Shown here: piece by piece, positions 9,923 to 19,406 of the stretch | Numbering within the stretch: the stretch's first letter is position 1 | Layout of the letters: each line of letters opens with the position of its first letter | Origin: CAIWHR01 sp963726775 | Lineage (GTDB): Bacteria > Pseudomonadota > Gammaproteobacteria > Burkholderiales > Casimicrobiaceae | Direction of reading: 5' to 3' | Assembly (NCBI GenBank): GCA_963726775.1 | Contig: CAVSDL010000001.1 | Location: 434,001 to 498,000, forward strand | DNA length: 64,000 bases | Notes under the pieces: model-generated | The model's database searches: none | What the model was told of the DNA's origin: nothing | What the model saw: only the letters and a program-made list of their open reading frames with translations | Position numbers and translations under genes: made by a program

Positions 9923-10363
9923 ATGATGCAGAGACCACGATTCCCGAACGGATGGGTCGCTCTCGCTATCGCGCTTGGCGCATCGAGTGGCGCACTTGCA
10001 ATGACCGAGGGTAAGACGACGCAGGACGAACGGTTCGTCAGTGGCGGTGTCGCCGTTGGCGAGCGCGACGCGCTCGAAAAGCGCAGAACGGATTTCAACC
10101 TCTGGGTCGTTACCGCGGCCAAGAGATCGGGGGCATTTCTCGTCGACGCCGAAGTGAAGGTCATCGACATGTCCGGGGAGACCGTGGTGGACACCAAGCT
10201 CGATGGCCCCTGGCTCCTTGTTGATCTCAAGCCCGGCGAGTACACGGTCGAAGCGCGCTACGCCGGACAGAGCTTGCGAAAATCGACGACGGTCCATGCC
10301 GGAGCTCGCCGTAAGATGAACCTCTACTTCGACGTGGGGGCCGACGTCCTGCCTCCGGGATAG
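9923..10363 (+). CDS. small exported protein with carboxypeptidase-regulatory-like fold
   Basis: 146-residue protein with an N-terminal signal peptide (WVALAIALGASSGALA, cleavage near residue 25). The middle and C-terminus (VDAEVKVIDMSGETVVDTK, then LKPGEYTVEARYAGQ) resemble the beta-sandwich of carboxypeptidase regulatory-like or CNA-B-like domains. An AAGGAG site lies eight bases before the ATG at 9923; a GTG three codons upstream is possible but overlaps that site. Periplasmic location is likely. It sits directly after the decayed HesB-like gene. No specific function is recognised. Confidence 0.6.
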   Translation: MMQRPRFPNGWVALAIALGASSGALAMTEGKTTQDERFVSGGVAVGERDALEKRRTDFNLWVVTAAKRSGAFLVDAEVKVIDMSGETVVDTKLDGPWLLVDLKPGEYTVEARYAGQSLRKSTTVHAGARRKMNLYFDVGADVLPPG

Positions 10364-11079
10364 AGCGGCTCGCCGTCCTGGCGAAGAAAGGGCGCGGAAG
10401 GCGCAGCGGCTGTCTCGCACGAGGATTTTCGTACGAAATGAGTGATGCGGACGCGTCGTAGCGCGGCCGAATGCAGCCCCTGGCCTGCGTCGCTGGTGTC
10501 ACAGTGGAGCCGGCCGCCTGCTGCCGGCATAATCACCATTGCGGCTTCCGTCCTGGACATGATGCTCCTGCACGCCGCGCCACCGTGATGCCGCACGAGC
10601 AGCAGCAGAGTACGTGGATTCATATCGGTGTCTCTTTCGTTCGAGAGTAGCTCGGGATCTTGCCCGTCGATGCGAGTGCCCGATCCACTCTCCATCCCGT
10701 CGACCCTGCGATGGGTCTCGTCTTGACGCCATTCGTCGAACTGGGTGCGTTGCGATTCGGACAGGATATTTCCGTATACGGCCGGACCGCCCAGATAGAT
10801 CGAGTAGCGCGCCAACGTGATCGGATTCGACGAGTTTCGGTAGCCGAACCATGATCGCCCCTGTTCCTTCTTGTGCCAGATCGAATGACACGGTGGTTCG
10901 TGCCGTCGCCGATGCGGCGGGATCGTCGCGCTCGACGGATGCCACAAGACGAGACGCCGCCGAGGCGTTGCGCTCACGCGCATTCGAATCGCCGGCTTCC
11001 CTTCGACGCGCGTTCGTTCGGGGCCCGAACCAAGGCGGAAGGCGAAACTCAAGTATAGCGATCCACGTGCCGCGTGGAC
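10364..11079. other. gene-poor stretch, no supported gene
   Basis: About 0.7 kb between the exported protein gene and the HPP gene. Long open frames exist on the minus strand but translate into Arg-rich sequence with no recognisable domain, signal peptide or ribosome site. I see no RNA gene or terminator. Confidence 0.4.
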
Positions 11080-11628
11080 TCATTCAACCCAGCCCCCCCA
11101 GAACAGCGACGGGGGTGATTTCTCGCGCCAATTTGTCGGATAACATACCGTGCCCGGCAGAAGGCGACTCCACGCCATGGCCACCAATGCGAGGATCACG
11201 ATTCCCAGCCCGACAGGCTGCAAGACTGCACTGAACCCGGCATGCGCGTGCAGCATCAGGAGCGGGTTGGCGCCAGCTGGGGGATGCACAGTCCGGGTTA
11301 TGAGCATGAAGACGAGCGATAGCACCAGCGCGAGGACATAGACCCAGGTCGCGTCCCCCAAATACTGGTAGCAGCACACGCCGATCAGCGCGCCCCCAAG
11401 ATGGCCTCCGAAAAGGGCGCGCGGCTGGGCGGCCGGCGCACGAGTCAACCCGAACAGAAAGACGGCGGTGCCGCCGAATGAAGCGAGCAAGAGAGTCGCT
11501 GCCGGCGGATTGACCAACCATAAGACCAGGCCGAGACCAACCGCCGCGCCTGCGGCACACCAGAGGAGGCGGGCAACGGCATTGACCGCAAGCCGAAGCT
11601 TCCGGTGGCGCAGCACATCATTGCGCAT
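11080..11628 (-). CDS. HPP-family integral membrane protein
   Basis: 182-residue inner-membrane protein with four hydrophobic segments. The family hallmark HPPAGANP occurs after helix three (LALVLSLVFMLITRTVHPPA). The AQPRALFGGHLGGALIGV segment and the FGGTAVFLFGL segment are also typical of HPP proteins, some of which are linked to nitrite or other small-anion transport. The ATG at 11628 (MRNDVLRHRK) is used; a GTG at 11682 is an alternative. It stands alone on the minus strand. Function in this organism is not defined by context. Confidence 0.85.
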   Translation of the reverse strand: MRNDVLRHRKLRLAVNAVARLLWCAAGAAVGLGLVLWLVNPPAATLLLASFGGTAVFLFGLTRAPAAQPRALFGGHLGGALIGVCCYQYLGDATWVYVLALVLSLVFMLITRTVHPPAGANPLLMLHAHAGFSAVLQPVGLGIVILALVAMAWSRLLPGTVCYPTNWREKSPPSLFWGGWVE

Positions 11629-11821
11629 CGATGTTGGACTTCGGTTCGGAAACGGGTACCGGCCGATGCGGGATTCTGACACCTAGCGGTCGTGACGGGA
11701 ATCCGCGGCAAATCATGGTTGGCGCCACGTCGTTCGCGAGTACTCCGCTGATCGGAACCCCAGTTGAGACACCGGAAGATGGGCGGATCGTTGGAGAAAC
11801 GGCCGCCTGCATTCCTTGCCG

Positions 11822-12385
11822 TTAGCCACTCGGATAGACCAGATCCGCGCGCCGATTCTGCGTCCAGCATGATTCTTCGCTGAGTGTGCAGCGAGGCTTT
11901 TCCTTGCCGAAGTTGACCGTTTCGATCTGGTGGTCCGCGGCGCCGAGCAAGATCAGAAATCGCTTCGCTGTGTCAGCTCGCTGCTGACCGAGCGCGATGT
12001 TGTACTCGCGGGTCCCGCGCTCGTCGGTATTGCCCTGTACGACGATCTTGGTGCTCGGATGTTGGCGAAGGTAATTGGCATGGGCCTGAAGGAGCGACCT
12101 TTCAGGGTCCCTGATCAGTGATTGGTCGTAATCGAAGAATACGCTGCGCCTGGAGACGATATTGCTCGGGTCCCTTGGAGCATCGGGTGCCCCTGTAACC
12201 GGGACGGCGCGGCTGGGCGTCGTGGTCGTTTCGGCCGGGCGTTGCGCGACTGGAACGGGCGCGTCACCCTTGCTCGGCGCTGTCTCCTCTGTCGGCGCAT
12301 TGGAACAGGCTGCCACCAGGAGCAGTGTCGCCAGCCCAAGGATTCGGTGATACACGAATGCCCCCATCGAGAGTTGTAAGCGCAT
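11822..12385 (-). CDS. Pal/OmpA-family peptidoglycan-binding lipoprotein
   Basis: 187-residue outer-membrane lipoprotein. The N-terminus has a signal peptide ending in a lipobox (LLLVAAC, Cys at about 24), then a Pro/Thr-rich linker. The OmpA C-terminal domain starts near VFFDYDQSLI. It carries the peptidoglycan-binding motif as NTDERGTREYNIALGQQRAD, and ends with NRRADLVYPS, close to classic Pal. The tol genes that usually accompany pal are not here, so this may be a second Pal-like copy. The ATG at 12385 is used; another Met six codons downstream would also give a complete signal peptide. Confidence 0.88.
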   Translation of the reverse strand: MRLQLSMGAFVYHRILGLATLLLVAACSNAPTEETAPSKGDAPVPVAQRPAETTTTPSRAVPVTGAPDAPRDPSNIVSRRSVFFDYDQSLIRDPERSLLQAHANYLRQHPSTKIVVQGNTDERGTREYNIALGQQRADTAKRFLILLGAADHQIETVNFGKEKPRCTLSEESCWTQNRRADLVYPSG

Positions 12386-12540
12386 GATGTTCGACCGCAG
12401 CCCCGCTCCGCCGACGGGATCCCGTCCAATCAACGGGCCTCTGGGGGGCAGAACGGGTACCCGCCTTCGGAGCGTTAGCTGGTCACGCCCGACGTCGACG
12501 AACAATGGCCGCGAGCAGTCCAGACCTCTCAGGGACAGGC

Positions 12541-12580
12541 CAATAATATTGGGACATATTATATTTGGAACAAGTATAAT
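12541..12580. promoter_or_regulatory. AT-rich island, possible promoter of the Pal-like gene
   Basis: In otherwise GC-rich DNA this block contains TATAAT (plus strand) and, on the minus strand, TTGTTC and AATATT separated by 17 bases, which could drive the Pal-like gene about 160 bases away. No transcript evidence is visible, and the direction is uncertain. Confidence 0.25.
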
Positions 12581-12792
12581 CGTGCAAGCGATTCCATCGA
12601 CGTCGGGTATTGGCGATGACTGTGGTACCGCGTAGCGACTCCGCAAACAAGCGCGGGAGAGTCCCTGGCGAAGCCGGTTCGTGTTCAGGAAGCAGCCATG
12701 CTTGATGCCGACTGTCTCTTCAGGATCGCCGTCGCGGCGAGCTAGGTTAAGCGAAACCAGTCCGAACTTCCCTGGTCAATTTGGAACCCATC

Positions 12793-12987
12793 ATGAAATC
12801 ACGCATCCGGTATCCGGCATGCCTCGGCGTCTTTCTGACAGTGCTGGCGCTTTTCGCAATCGGCCAAACGACCGCCGGCACCATTACGCAAGCAGTGGTA
12901 ACCCCGAACAAGACGGCCACAGCTGGCGCGACAACGAGCGCCGCAGGCATCTCGCCCAAGGCGCCTGCCAGCAATACGCACACGTAG
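12793..12987 (+). CDS. small secreted protein, unknown
   Basis: 64-residue frame starting MKSRIRYPACLGVF with a convincing signal-peptide hydrophobic core (FLTVLALFAIGQ) and possible cleavage after TTAGT. The remainder is Thr/Ala-rich and low in complexity. The ribosome site is weak (TTGGAA). No family recognised. The signal peptide is the only support that it is real. Confidence 0.35.
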   Translation: MKSRIRYPACLGVFLTVLALFAIGQTTAGTITQAVVTPNKTATAGATTSAAGISPKAPASNTHT

Positions 12988-13234
12988 CACGCGGTGACTC
13001 ATCACCGAAGCGACGCGAACCAATCACAAGGCCGCGGCGTCAGACGGTAGCAATAGAGAGACTTCCTACCGGGCGACACTGAGGAGCTGCGTTGTTGGGC
13101 CAGCGGCACAACGAGACAGATGCCTGGACGCGGCTATCGCGCGATTTGGTCGCACATAGAACGCCTCGAAAGTTAGAATGGCCCGGCGAGGCACCCCTTA
13201 CGCTACGCCCCGTCTGCAATCAACTGGCCACCTC

Positions 13235-13801
13235 ATGCCACGAAACAAGACCGCGTCGCTCCCTCGCAGTTCAGCCGGCCGAAAGGCGGCGCCGACCCCT
13301 GCGGCGTCGCTCGCCAAGTCTCCCCGTTCCTCGGCGGCCATGGCGGTGCTGCAGCAGTTCCGCGAGCTGTTCCGCGTCTCGCAACAGCACTTCCAGCGCA
13401 TCGAATCCCGTTGCGGGGTCAGCGGCGCGCAGCTGTGGGCGTTATCCGAGCTCGCAAGCGCCCCGGGGCTCACGGTGTCGCAGCTCGCGCGGAAGATGTC
13501 CATCCACCTTTCGACGTCCAGCAACCTGCTAGACAAGCTGGAAATACAAGCCTTCGTGCGCCGCGAGCGCGGTAGCGTTGACCAAAGGATCGTTCGCGTC
13601 TTCCTGACGGCCGCGGGCCAGCGAGTGCTAAGGAAAGCGCCCCGCCCGGCGGAGGGCGTGATTCCCGACGCTCTGGCCAAGATGCCAGTGCAGACGCTGC
13701 AGAGCCTGCAGCGCGATCTCGGCCGGCTCCTCGATCTCGCGAGCGTGCGCAATCCCAAAGCGGCGCTCAAGCCGCTCGCCGAGCCTTGGGGGCCGTCGTA
13801 G
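13235..13801 (+). CDS. MarR-family transcriptional regulator
   Basis: 188-residue cytosolic DNA-binding regulator. After a basic, low-complexity N-terminus (to about residue 35) comes a MarR winged helix-turn-helix. QLWALSELASAPGLTVSQLA and then STSSNLLDKLEIQAFVRRER form the recognition helix and wing, and DQRIVRVFLTAAGQRVL is the conserved post-wing strand. The ATG at 13235 (MPRNKTASLP) is preferred over an upstream in-frame ATG. The gene ends 23 bases before the trehalose operon on the same strand, so it may be cotranscribed with or control it. The ligand is unknown. Confidence 0.85.
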   Translation: MPRNKTASLPRSSAGRKAAPTPAASLAKSPRSSAAMAVLQQFRELFRVSQQHFQRIESRCGVSGAQLWALSELASAPGLTVSQLARKMSIHLSTSSNLLDKLEIQAFVRRERGSVDQRIVRVFLTAAGQRVLRKAPRPAEGVIPDALAKMPVQTLQSLQRDLGRLLDLASVRNPKAALKPLAEPWGPS

Positions 13802-13824
13802 AGTCACGCGCCTATCATGTAACC

Positions 13825-16047
13825 ATGCGACTGTCGCTGCGCTTTCTTGTCCCGCTGCTGATTGCGATCGGCGCCTTCGCCTACGCCGCGGTTCCGCTCG
13901 CCGATTCGCTCATGCTGCGCTGGTTCGTCCGGGACCTCAGCATCCGCTCGAGCCTGATCGCGACGACCGTGCAGGAGCCGCTCTCGAACCTCGCCACCGC
14001 CGGATCGAAGTCGCGGATCACGGGCTATTTCAACCGGATGCTGCAGGACGAGCGGCTGTACGCGATCGGGCTGTGCATGGACGGTCAGGTCGACCCGATT
14101 GCGACAGTGAACTTCCCGCGCGAAATCCGCTGCGGGGGGCTTTCGACCTACATGGGCGACGCGTTGCCGGTTTTCCGCTCGGACCGCGGCGTGCTCCATA
14201 TCGCCGTACGCCCGCTCAAGCCTGACGACGCCAGCGGTGCACAGCTCGTGCTCGTCCACGACATGAGCTTCATCGAGCGTCGCAACGAAGAGACACGGCG
14301 CTACCTGTTCTACTTCTTCGTTGCCTTGGGCGCCAGCATCGCTCTCATCACCGTGGTGATCGCGCAGCTGTCGTGGCGCGGCTGGGTCCAGGGACTGCGC
14401 GCATTGTTGCGCGGCGAGAGCATTCTCCGGCCGATGGCATCCACGGCGCCGGAGTTGCGCCCGATTGCACGCGACCTGCGCGAACTCATCCGCGACCTCG
14501 AGCGGCAGTACCGTCCGCTGGACGGAAGCCAGCGCATCTGGGATCAGGAGGCGCTGCGGGCCACCTTGCGCAGCGAGCTACACGGCAACGACGTCATCGT
14601 GGTATCGAACCGCGAGCCCTACATCCACGTGCGCGCAGCGGACGGAATTCGCCTGCAGCGGCCGGCCAGCGGGCTCGTCACCGCGCTCGAACCTGTAATG
14701 CGCGCCTGCTCGGGCACGTGGATCGCCCATGGCAGCGGCTCCGCCGACCGCGAGACGGTCGACCGTCATGACCGCGTCGCGGTGCCGCCAGATAAGCCAG
14801 CGTACAGCATCCGGCGCATCTGGCTTTCGAAGGAAGAGGAGAGGGGCTATTACGCCGGCTTCGCCAACGAGGGCTTGTGGCCGCTTTGCCACATCGCGCA
14901 TGTGCGGCCCACGTTCCGCACGTCCGACTGGGAGTACTACCGCAAGGTCAATGCCCGCTTCGCCGACGCTGTGGTCGCCGAAGCGAAGACGAAGGATCCC
15001 GTCGTACTGGTGCAGGACTACCACTTCGCGCTGTTGCCGCGGATGATTCGCAATCGGTTGCCCGACGCCACCATCCTGACATTCTGGCACATTCCCTGGC
15101 CCAATCCCGAGGCGTTCACCATCTGCCCGTGGCGCGAGGAGCTGCTCGACGGCATGCTCGGCAGCAGCATCCTCGGCTTTCATACACAATTCCACTGCAA
15201 CAACTTCCTCGACACCGTTGACCGGTTGCTCGAGGCACGCGTCGACCGCGAGACGTTCACGATTTCACTCCGCGGGCAGTCGACGGCCGTGCATCGCTAT
15301 CCCATCTCGATCGAATGGCCGCCGGCTCCGCTCGCGTCCGCAAATTCTGTTGCCGAAGCCAGACGCGCCGTGCGCGAGCGGTTGCAGCTACCGGCCAACC
15401 ATCGACTCGGCGTGGGCATCGACCGTCTCGACTACACGAAAGGCATCCTCGAGCGGTTCAACGCCGTGGCGCGGCTGCTCGAACTGGAGCCGCGGTGGCG
15501 TGGCCGATTCACATTCGTGCAGATCGCGGCTCCCACGCGCGCGACTATTGACGATTATCGCGACTACGCGGCGCGGGTGAAGGCTCTTGCTGCGGAGATC
15601 AACGCCCGCCACCCCGACGTAAAATATCCGCCTATCGTGATGCTCGCCGAGCATCACGAGCCGGATGCCGTCTACGAGTACCATCGCGCCGCCGATCTGT
15701 GCTTCGTCAGCAGTCTGCACGACGGCATGAACCTCGTTGCCAAGGAGTTCGTCGCGGCCCGCGACGACGAGCAGGGCGTATTGATTCTCTCGCAGTTCGC
15801 CGGCGCGTCGCGCGAGTTGGCCGAAGCAATCACCGTCAACCCGTACGACGCGGACCAGTGTGCCGCCGCGCTGCAGCTTGCGCTGACAATGCCGGAGGCG
15901 GAGCAGCGTGACCGCATGCGGTTCATGCGCACCATCGTGCGCGAGTTCAACGTCTACCGCTGGGCCGGACGGATGCTGCTCGACGCTGCGGTAATGCGGC
16001 AGCGGGGCCGCTTTCAGGTGCCCGATACGATGGCGGCTCATGGCTGA
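13825..16047 (+). CDS. otsA: trehalose-6-phosphate synthase with membrane-anchored N-terminal domain
   Basis: Makes trehalose-6-phosphate from UDP-glucose and glucose-6-phosphate. At 740 residues it is about 270 longer than E. coli OtsA. The extra N-terminus has a membrane helix (LRFLVPLLIAIGAFAYAAV), an extracytoplasmic region of about 140 residues, a second helix (YLFYFFVALGASIALITVV) and a HAMP-like linker. The GT20 domain follows from about residue 250: substrate-binding segments VQDYHFALLPR, FWHIPWPNPEAF, GFHTQFHC, GIDRLDYTKGI and SSLHDGMNLVAKEF are intact. The start at 13825 (MRLSLRF) puts the first helix at the N-terminus. The last eight bases overlap otsB. The layout suggests synthesis regulated by a periplasmic or membrane signal, which is inference. 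Confidence 0.93.
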   Translation: MRLSLRFLVPLLIAIGAFAYAAVPLADSLMLRWFVRDLSIRSSLIATTVQEPLSNLATAGSKSRITGYFNRMLQDERLYAIGLCMDGQVDPIATVNFPREIRCGGLSTYMGDALPVFRSDRGVLHIAVRPLKPDDASGAQLVLVHDMSFIERRNEETRRYLFYFFVALGASIALITVVIAQLSWRGWVQGLRALLRGESILRPMASTAPELRPIARDLRELIRDLERQYRPLDGSQRIWDQEALRATLRSELHGNDVIVVSNREPYIHVRAADGIRLQRPASGLVTALEPVMRACSGTWIAHGSGSADRETVDRHDRVAVPPDKPAYSIRRIWLSKEEERGYYAGFANEGLWPLCHIAHVRPTFRTSDWEYYRKVNARFADAVVAEAKTKDPVVLVQDYHFALLPRMIRNRLPDATILTFWHIPWPNPEAFTICPWREELLDGMLGSSILGFHTQFHCNNFLDTVDRLLEARVDRETFTISLRGQSTAVHRYPISIEWPPAPLASANSVAEARRAVRERLQLPANHRLGVGIDRLDYTKGILERFNAVARLLELEPRWRGRFTFVQIAAPTRATIDDYRDYAARVKALAAEINARHPDVKYPPIVMLAEHHEPDAVYEYHRAADLCFVSSLHDGMNLVAKEFVAARDDEQGVLILSQFAGASRELAEAITVNPYDADQCAAALQLALTMPEAEQRDRMRFMRTIVREFNVYRWAGRMLLDAAVMRQRGRFQVPDTMAAHG

Positions 16048-16882
16048 CGGCGGCTTGCCGGCCGCAAATCCGTTGCCCACATCGCGTAAGGCGCGGCGGG
16101 TATCCGCGCGTGGAACGCTGCCGCCGCTTACCGCCACCTGTGCGCTGTTTCTCGACATCGATGGCACGCTGCTCGATCTTGCTGCGACCCCAGATGCCGT
16201 CCGTGTCGACGCGGACGTCGTCGCCCTGCTTCCCGCGCTCGCGGCGTGCCTTGGCGGCGCCATGGCGCTCATCACGGGTCGCGCCATCGCCGATACCGAT
16301 CGATTGTTCCGGGGCGTCACGTTGCCGATCGCCGGCCAGCACGGCTGCGAACGGCGCGCGGCGGACGGAACCGTGCACGTCCACACTCCGGCACCGGGCG
16401 GAATCGACCGGCTGCGCGCCGCAATCGGCAAGCTGGCGAGTCAGTACGAGGGGTTGCTGCTGGAGGACAAGGGATCGACACTTGCCCTGCACTATCGAAG
16501 GGCACCGCGGCTGGCGGGCCATCTGCACCGGGCAGTGCGCGCCCACCTGGCGACGGCGATTGCCGCCGGCGCATCGCTGCAGCTGCAAACCGGCAAGGGT
16601 ATTGTCGAAATCAGGCCGGACGGCCGCGACAAGGGCACGGCCATCTCCGAGTACATGACGGAACCCCCCTTCGCGGGACGCGTGCCGGTGTTTGTCGGCG
16701 ATGATTGCACCGACGAGTACGGTTTCGAGGCGGTCGCACGCGCTGGGGGATGGGGGGTGAAGGTCGGGCGGGGATATACCCTTGCGGCCTACCGCCTGCG
16801 CGATGTCGCCGCGGTTCGCCGCTGGCTGGTCGGCCCGCTGTCCGCCGTCGGGGCCGACGCGGAAATGGTCGATGATGCGTAG
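16040..16882 (+). CDS. otsB: trehalose-6-phosphate phosphatase
   Basis: Dephosphorylates trehalose-6-phosphate to trehalose, HAD superfamily, cytosolic, 280 residues. Motif I LFLDIDGTLLDLA (nucleophile and acid-base Asp) is near residue 36, motif II is near ALITGRA, and motif IV is VFVGDDCTDEYGFEAV, with the Lys of motif III near GRDKGTA. The gene overlaps otsA by eight bases (ATGGCTGA) and the next gene by eight bases, indicating translational coupling in one operon. Confidence 0.92.
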   Translation: MADGGLPAANPLPTSRKARRVSARGTLPPLTATCALFLDIDGTLLDLAATPDAVRVDADVVALLPALAACLGGAMALITGRAIADTDRLFRGVTLPIAGQHGCERRAADGTVHVHTPAPGGIDRLRAAIGKLASQYEGLLLEDKGSTLALHYRRAPRLAGHLHRAVRAHLATAIAAGASLQLQTGKGIVEIRPDGRDKGTAISEYMTEPPFAGRVPVFVGDDCTDEYGFEAVARAGGWGVKVGRGYTLAAYRLRDVAAVRRWLVGPLSAVGADAEMVDDA

Positions 16883-18662
16883 TCTGGACCTGGCACTGAT
16901 CGGCAACGGCGCCATCGGGCTGCTTGTCGACGCGATCGGTACGGTCGTCTGGGGCTGCTTCCCCCGCTTCGACGGCGATACCACCTTTTGCGCGCTTCTC
17001 GACGATGCGCCTCCGGGCGCGGAACGTGGCATATACGCCGTGGAGGTGCTTGACCTGGCCCGCAGTGAGCAGGCCTATGCCGCGAACACCGCCATCCTCG
17101 TCACGCGCCTGTTCGACACCTCAGGTGGCGCGCTCGAAATGACCGACTGCGTGCCGCGCTTCATCCAGCACGGTCGCGCGTTTCACCCGGTGACCCATGT
17201 CCGCACCATCCGGCGGCTCGCCGGCAACCCGCGCGTGGCCGTTCGGCTGCGGCCGGCGACAGGTTATGGCCGCGCAAGACCCGCCTTCACCGTCGGCAGC
17301 AGCCACATCCGCTACGTGATGCCGAGTGTGACCCTGCGGCTCACGACCGACGCATCGCTGACGGCAATTCTCGAAGAGCGGCCATTTTTCCTGAGCGACA
17401 CGATCACGCTGCTGCTGGGTACGGACGAAACCGTGCCGAGCGCGGTCGACGAGGTGGGCCGGCGCTTCATCGAGGAGACGGCCAAGTACTGGCGCGATTG
17501 GGTACGGCATCTGGCCATCCCCTTCGAGTGGCAGGACGTGGTCATTCGCGCGGCAATCACACTGCAGCAAAACGCCTACGACGACACCGGCGCGATCGTC
17601 GCGGCGATGACGACCTCGATTCCCGAGGCCGCAGGGTCGGCGCGCAACTGGGACTATCGCTACTGCTGGCTGCGGGACGGCTATTTCGTCGTGGATGCCC
17701 TGAACAGGCTGGGGGCTACCGAAACGATGGAGCGTTATCTGCGGTACATCGTGGACATCGCGGCGGGTGGTGGCGATCGCGGGCTGCAGCCGGTCTACCG
17801 GATCAACGGCGACGGGGCGCTTGGGGAGGAGGTCGTCACTGCGCTGCCGGGCTACCGCGGCTTCGGTCCCGTGCGCATTGGTAACGATGCCTACCGCCAA
17901 GTGCAGCACGATGTCTACGGATCGGCAATTCTCGCGTCCACGCACGCCTTTTTCGACGAACGGCTCATCAAGCCTGGTGACGTGGCGCTGTACGAGCGTC
18001 TCGAAATGCTCGGTCGGCGCGCGCTCGCGGTCTTCGATCAGCCGGACGCAGGGCTCTGGGAACTGCGCGGAAAAGGACGCGTCCACACGTTTTCGAGCGT
18101 CATGTGCTGGGCGGCCTGCGATCGGCTGTCGCGCATTGCGGCGCGGCTCGGGCTCCCCGATGGCGCCCGGGAGTGGCGCACTGCCGCCGAGCGAATCCGG
18201 CGTTTCGTCAACGAGCAGTGCTGGAACGAGAAGCGCCGCAGTTTCGTGGCCTCGGTCGGCGGCAAGTCGCTGGACGCGAGCCTGCTGCTGCTCAACGAGC
18301 TTGGATTCGTTTCCGCTGAGGATCCACGCTTTGCCGGCACCGTAAGAGCGATCGAGGCCGAGTTGAAACGTGGCGATTTCATCTTTCGTTATGTCGAGCA
18401 CGACGATTTCGGAGAACCCGAAAATGCCTTTGTGGTCTGCTCCTTCTGGTACGCCAATGCGCTTTCCGCGCTGGGGCGCCGCGACGAAGCCCGCGCGGTA
18501 TTCGAACGCCTCATCGGCTGCCGCAACCGCCACGGGCTCCTCTCCGAGCACCTCGACCCGGCGACTGGCGAGCACTGGGGAAATTTCGTGCAGACCTACA
18601 GCATGGTGGGATTGATCACCTCGGCAATCCGGCTTTCTGTGCCTTGGGATCGCGCCTTCTGA
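16875..18662 (+). CDS. glycoside hydrolase family 15 (glucoamylase-like)
   Basis: 595-residue GH15 protein with the N-terminal beta-sandwich and C-terminal (alpha/alpha)6 barrel. The hallmark ARNWDYRYCWLRDGYF (about residues 257-272) forms the active-site rim, and GLLSEHLDPATGEHWGNF near the C-terminus holds the second catalytic region. Proteobacterial homologues next to otsAB are usually glucoamylase- or trehalase-like, acting on alpha-glucosides; which one cannot be decided here. No signal peptide, so probably cytosolic. The start ATG at 16875 overlaps otsB by eight bases, mirroring the otsA/otsB junction; an ATG three bases earlier is equally possible. Confidence 0.92.
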   Translation: MRSLDLALIGNGAIGLLVDAIGTVVWGCFPRFDGDTTFCALLDDAPPGAERGIYAVEVLDLARSEQAYAANTAILVTRLFDTSGGALEMTDCVPRFIQHGRAFHPVTHVRTIRRLAGNPRVAVRLRPATGYGRARPAFTVGSSHIRYVMPSVTLRLTTDASLTAILEERPFFLSDTITLLLGTDETVPSAVDEVGRRFIEETAKYWRDWVRHLAIPFEWQDVVIRAAITLQQNAYDDTGAIVAAMTTSIPEAAGSARNWDYRYCWLRDGYFVVDALNRLGATETMERYLRYIVDIAAGGGDRGLQPVYRINGDGALGEEVVTALPGYRGFGPVRIGNDAYRQVQHDVYGSAILASTHAFFDERLIKPGDVALYERLEMLGRRALAVFDQPDAGLWELRGKGRVHTFSSVMCWAACDRLSRIAARLGLPDGAREWRTAAERIRRFVNEQCWNEKRRSFVASVGGKSLDASLLLLNELGFVSAEDPRFAGTVRAIEAELKRGDFIFRYVEHDDFGEPENAFVVCSFWYANALSALGRRDEARAVFERLIGCRNRHGLLSEHLDPATGEHWGNFVQTYSMVGLITSAIRLSVPWDRAF

Positions 18663-18778
18663 TCTTGCGGCCATGCGCGGGCTGGCGGTAGCGTAGTTCC
18701 CCGTGTAACGTTTCTGGCCGCCACGGCCCATGGGGACCTTTGGTTCACAATGCGCGAGCGAACCGCCAGTCCCAGTCC

Positions 18779-18994
18779 GTGCTCCAGCCAATCATTCGAT
18801 TTCCCGGGCAAGGCCACGCGTGGCTCATCGCCGCTTATCTTTGCGGCTATGTCGCATTGGACTGGATAAGCTACCTCTACCCGGTCGCCGAGGCGCGCGG
18901 CGTGAAGATGCCGAGATTCATCGGGTACATGGCGTGGTCGACAGCCATTCTGCTGCCGCTGTTCGCCCTGTTGACCGGACTGTTCATCATCTAG
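18779..18994 (+). CDS. small two-helix membrane protein, unknown
   Basis: 71-residue frame from a GTG start at 18779 (a TTG start further upstream gives 84). Two hydrophobic segments are visible: AWLIAAYLCGYVALDWISYL and AWSTAILLPLFALLTGLFII. The first resembles the opening helix of MASE1-type sensor domains, but the rest of that domain and any output domain are absent. It follows the GH15 gene by 116 bases. It could be a free-standing small membrane protein or a fragment of a lost sensor. Confidence 0.35.
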   Translation: MLQPIIRFPGQGHAWLIAAYLCGYVALDWISYLYPVAEARGVKMPRFIGYMAWSTAILLPLFALLTGLFII

Positions 18995-19406
18995 CGATAG
19001 GCTCACGCGCTGCGCAGTACGGGTTGGCCTCGACCAGCCAGACCATGATCGAGCACCTTGCTGTCGAGCAGATACTCGGCCGTCGTCGTTTGGTCGTAGA
19101 GAGACATTCAAGCGGCCGCGAAAACGCCGCCAATGGCCAGGCGTTCGAAAGACGCCCAATGCAAATGTTGGTATTCCGGTGTACAGCGACAGTCGCCGTG
19201 GCGACAGTGCGCGCCCTGCTGCCCCTGACCGGTGGCACCCATTTCGGTTCTTCGAAGTACGTCGGCCCCGGCTGGTCGGAATGACGCTCCCTCGCGGTCG
19301 CCCTTTCCCGAGCGATCGGCGCAATGCCGGTCCGCCCCCTGATCCGCCCCGCAGATCGCCCGACGCGTCGTCTTCGGCGCCCCACCCGTTCGGGGTCGAG
19401 GACTCT

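Noticed and set aside
10324..11052. 242-codon minus-strand frame in the gap before the HPP gene
   Set aside because: No signal, domain or start context; composition is that of noncoding GC-rich DNA.
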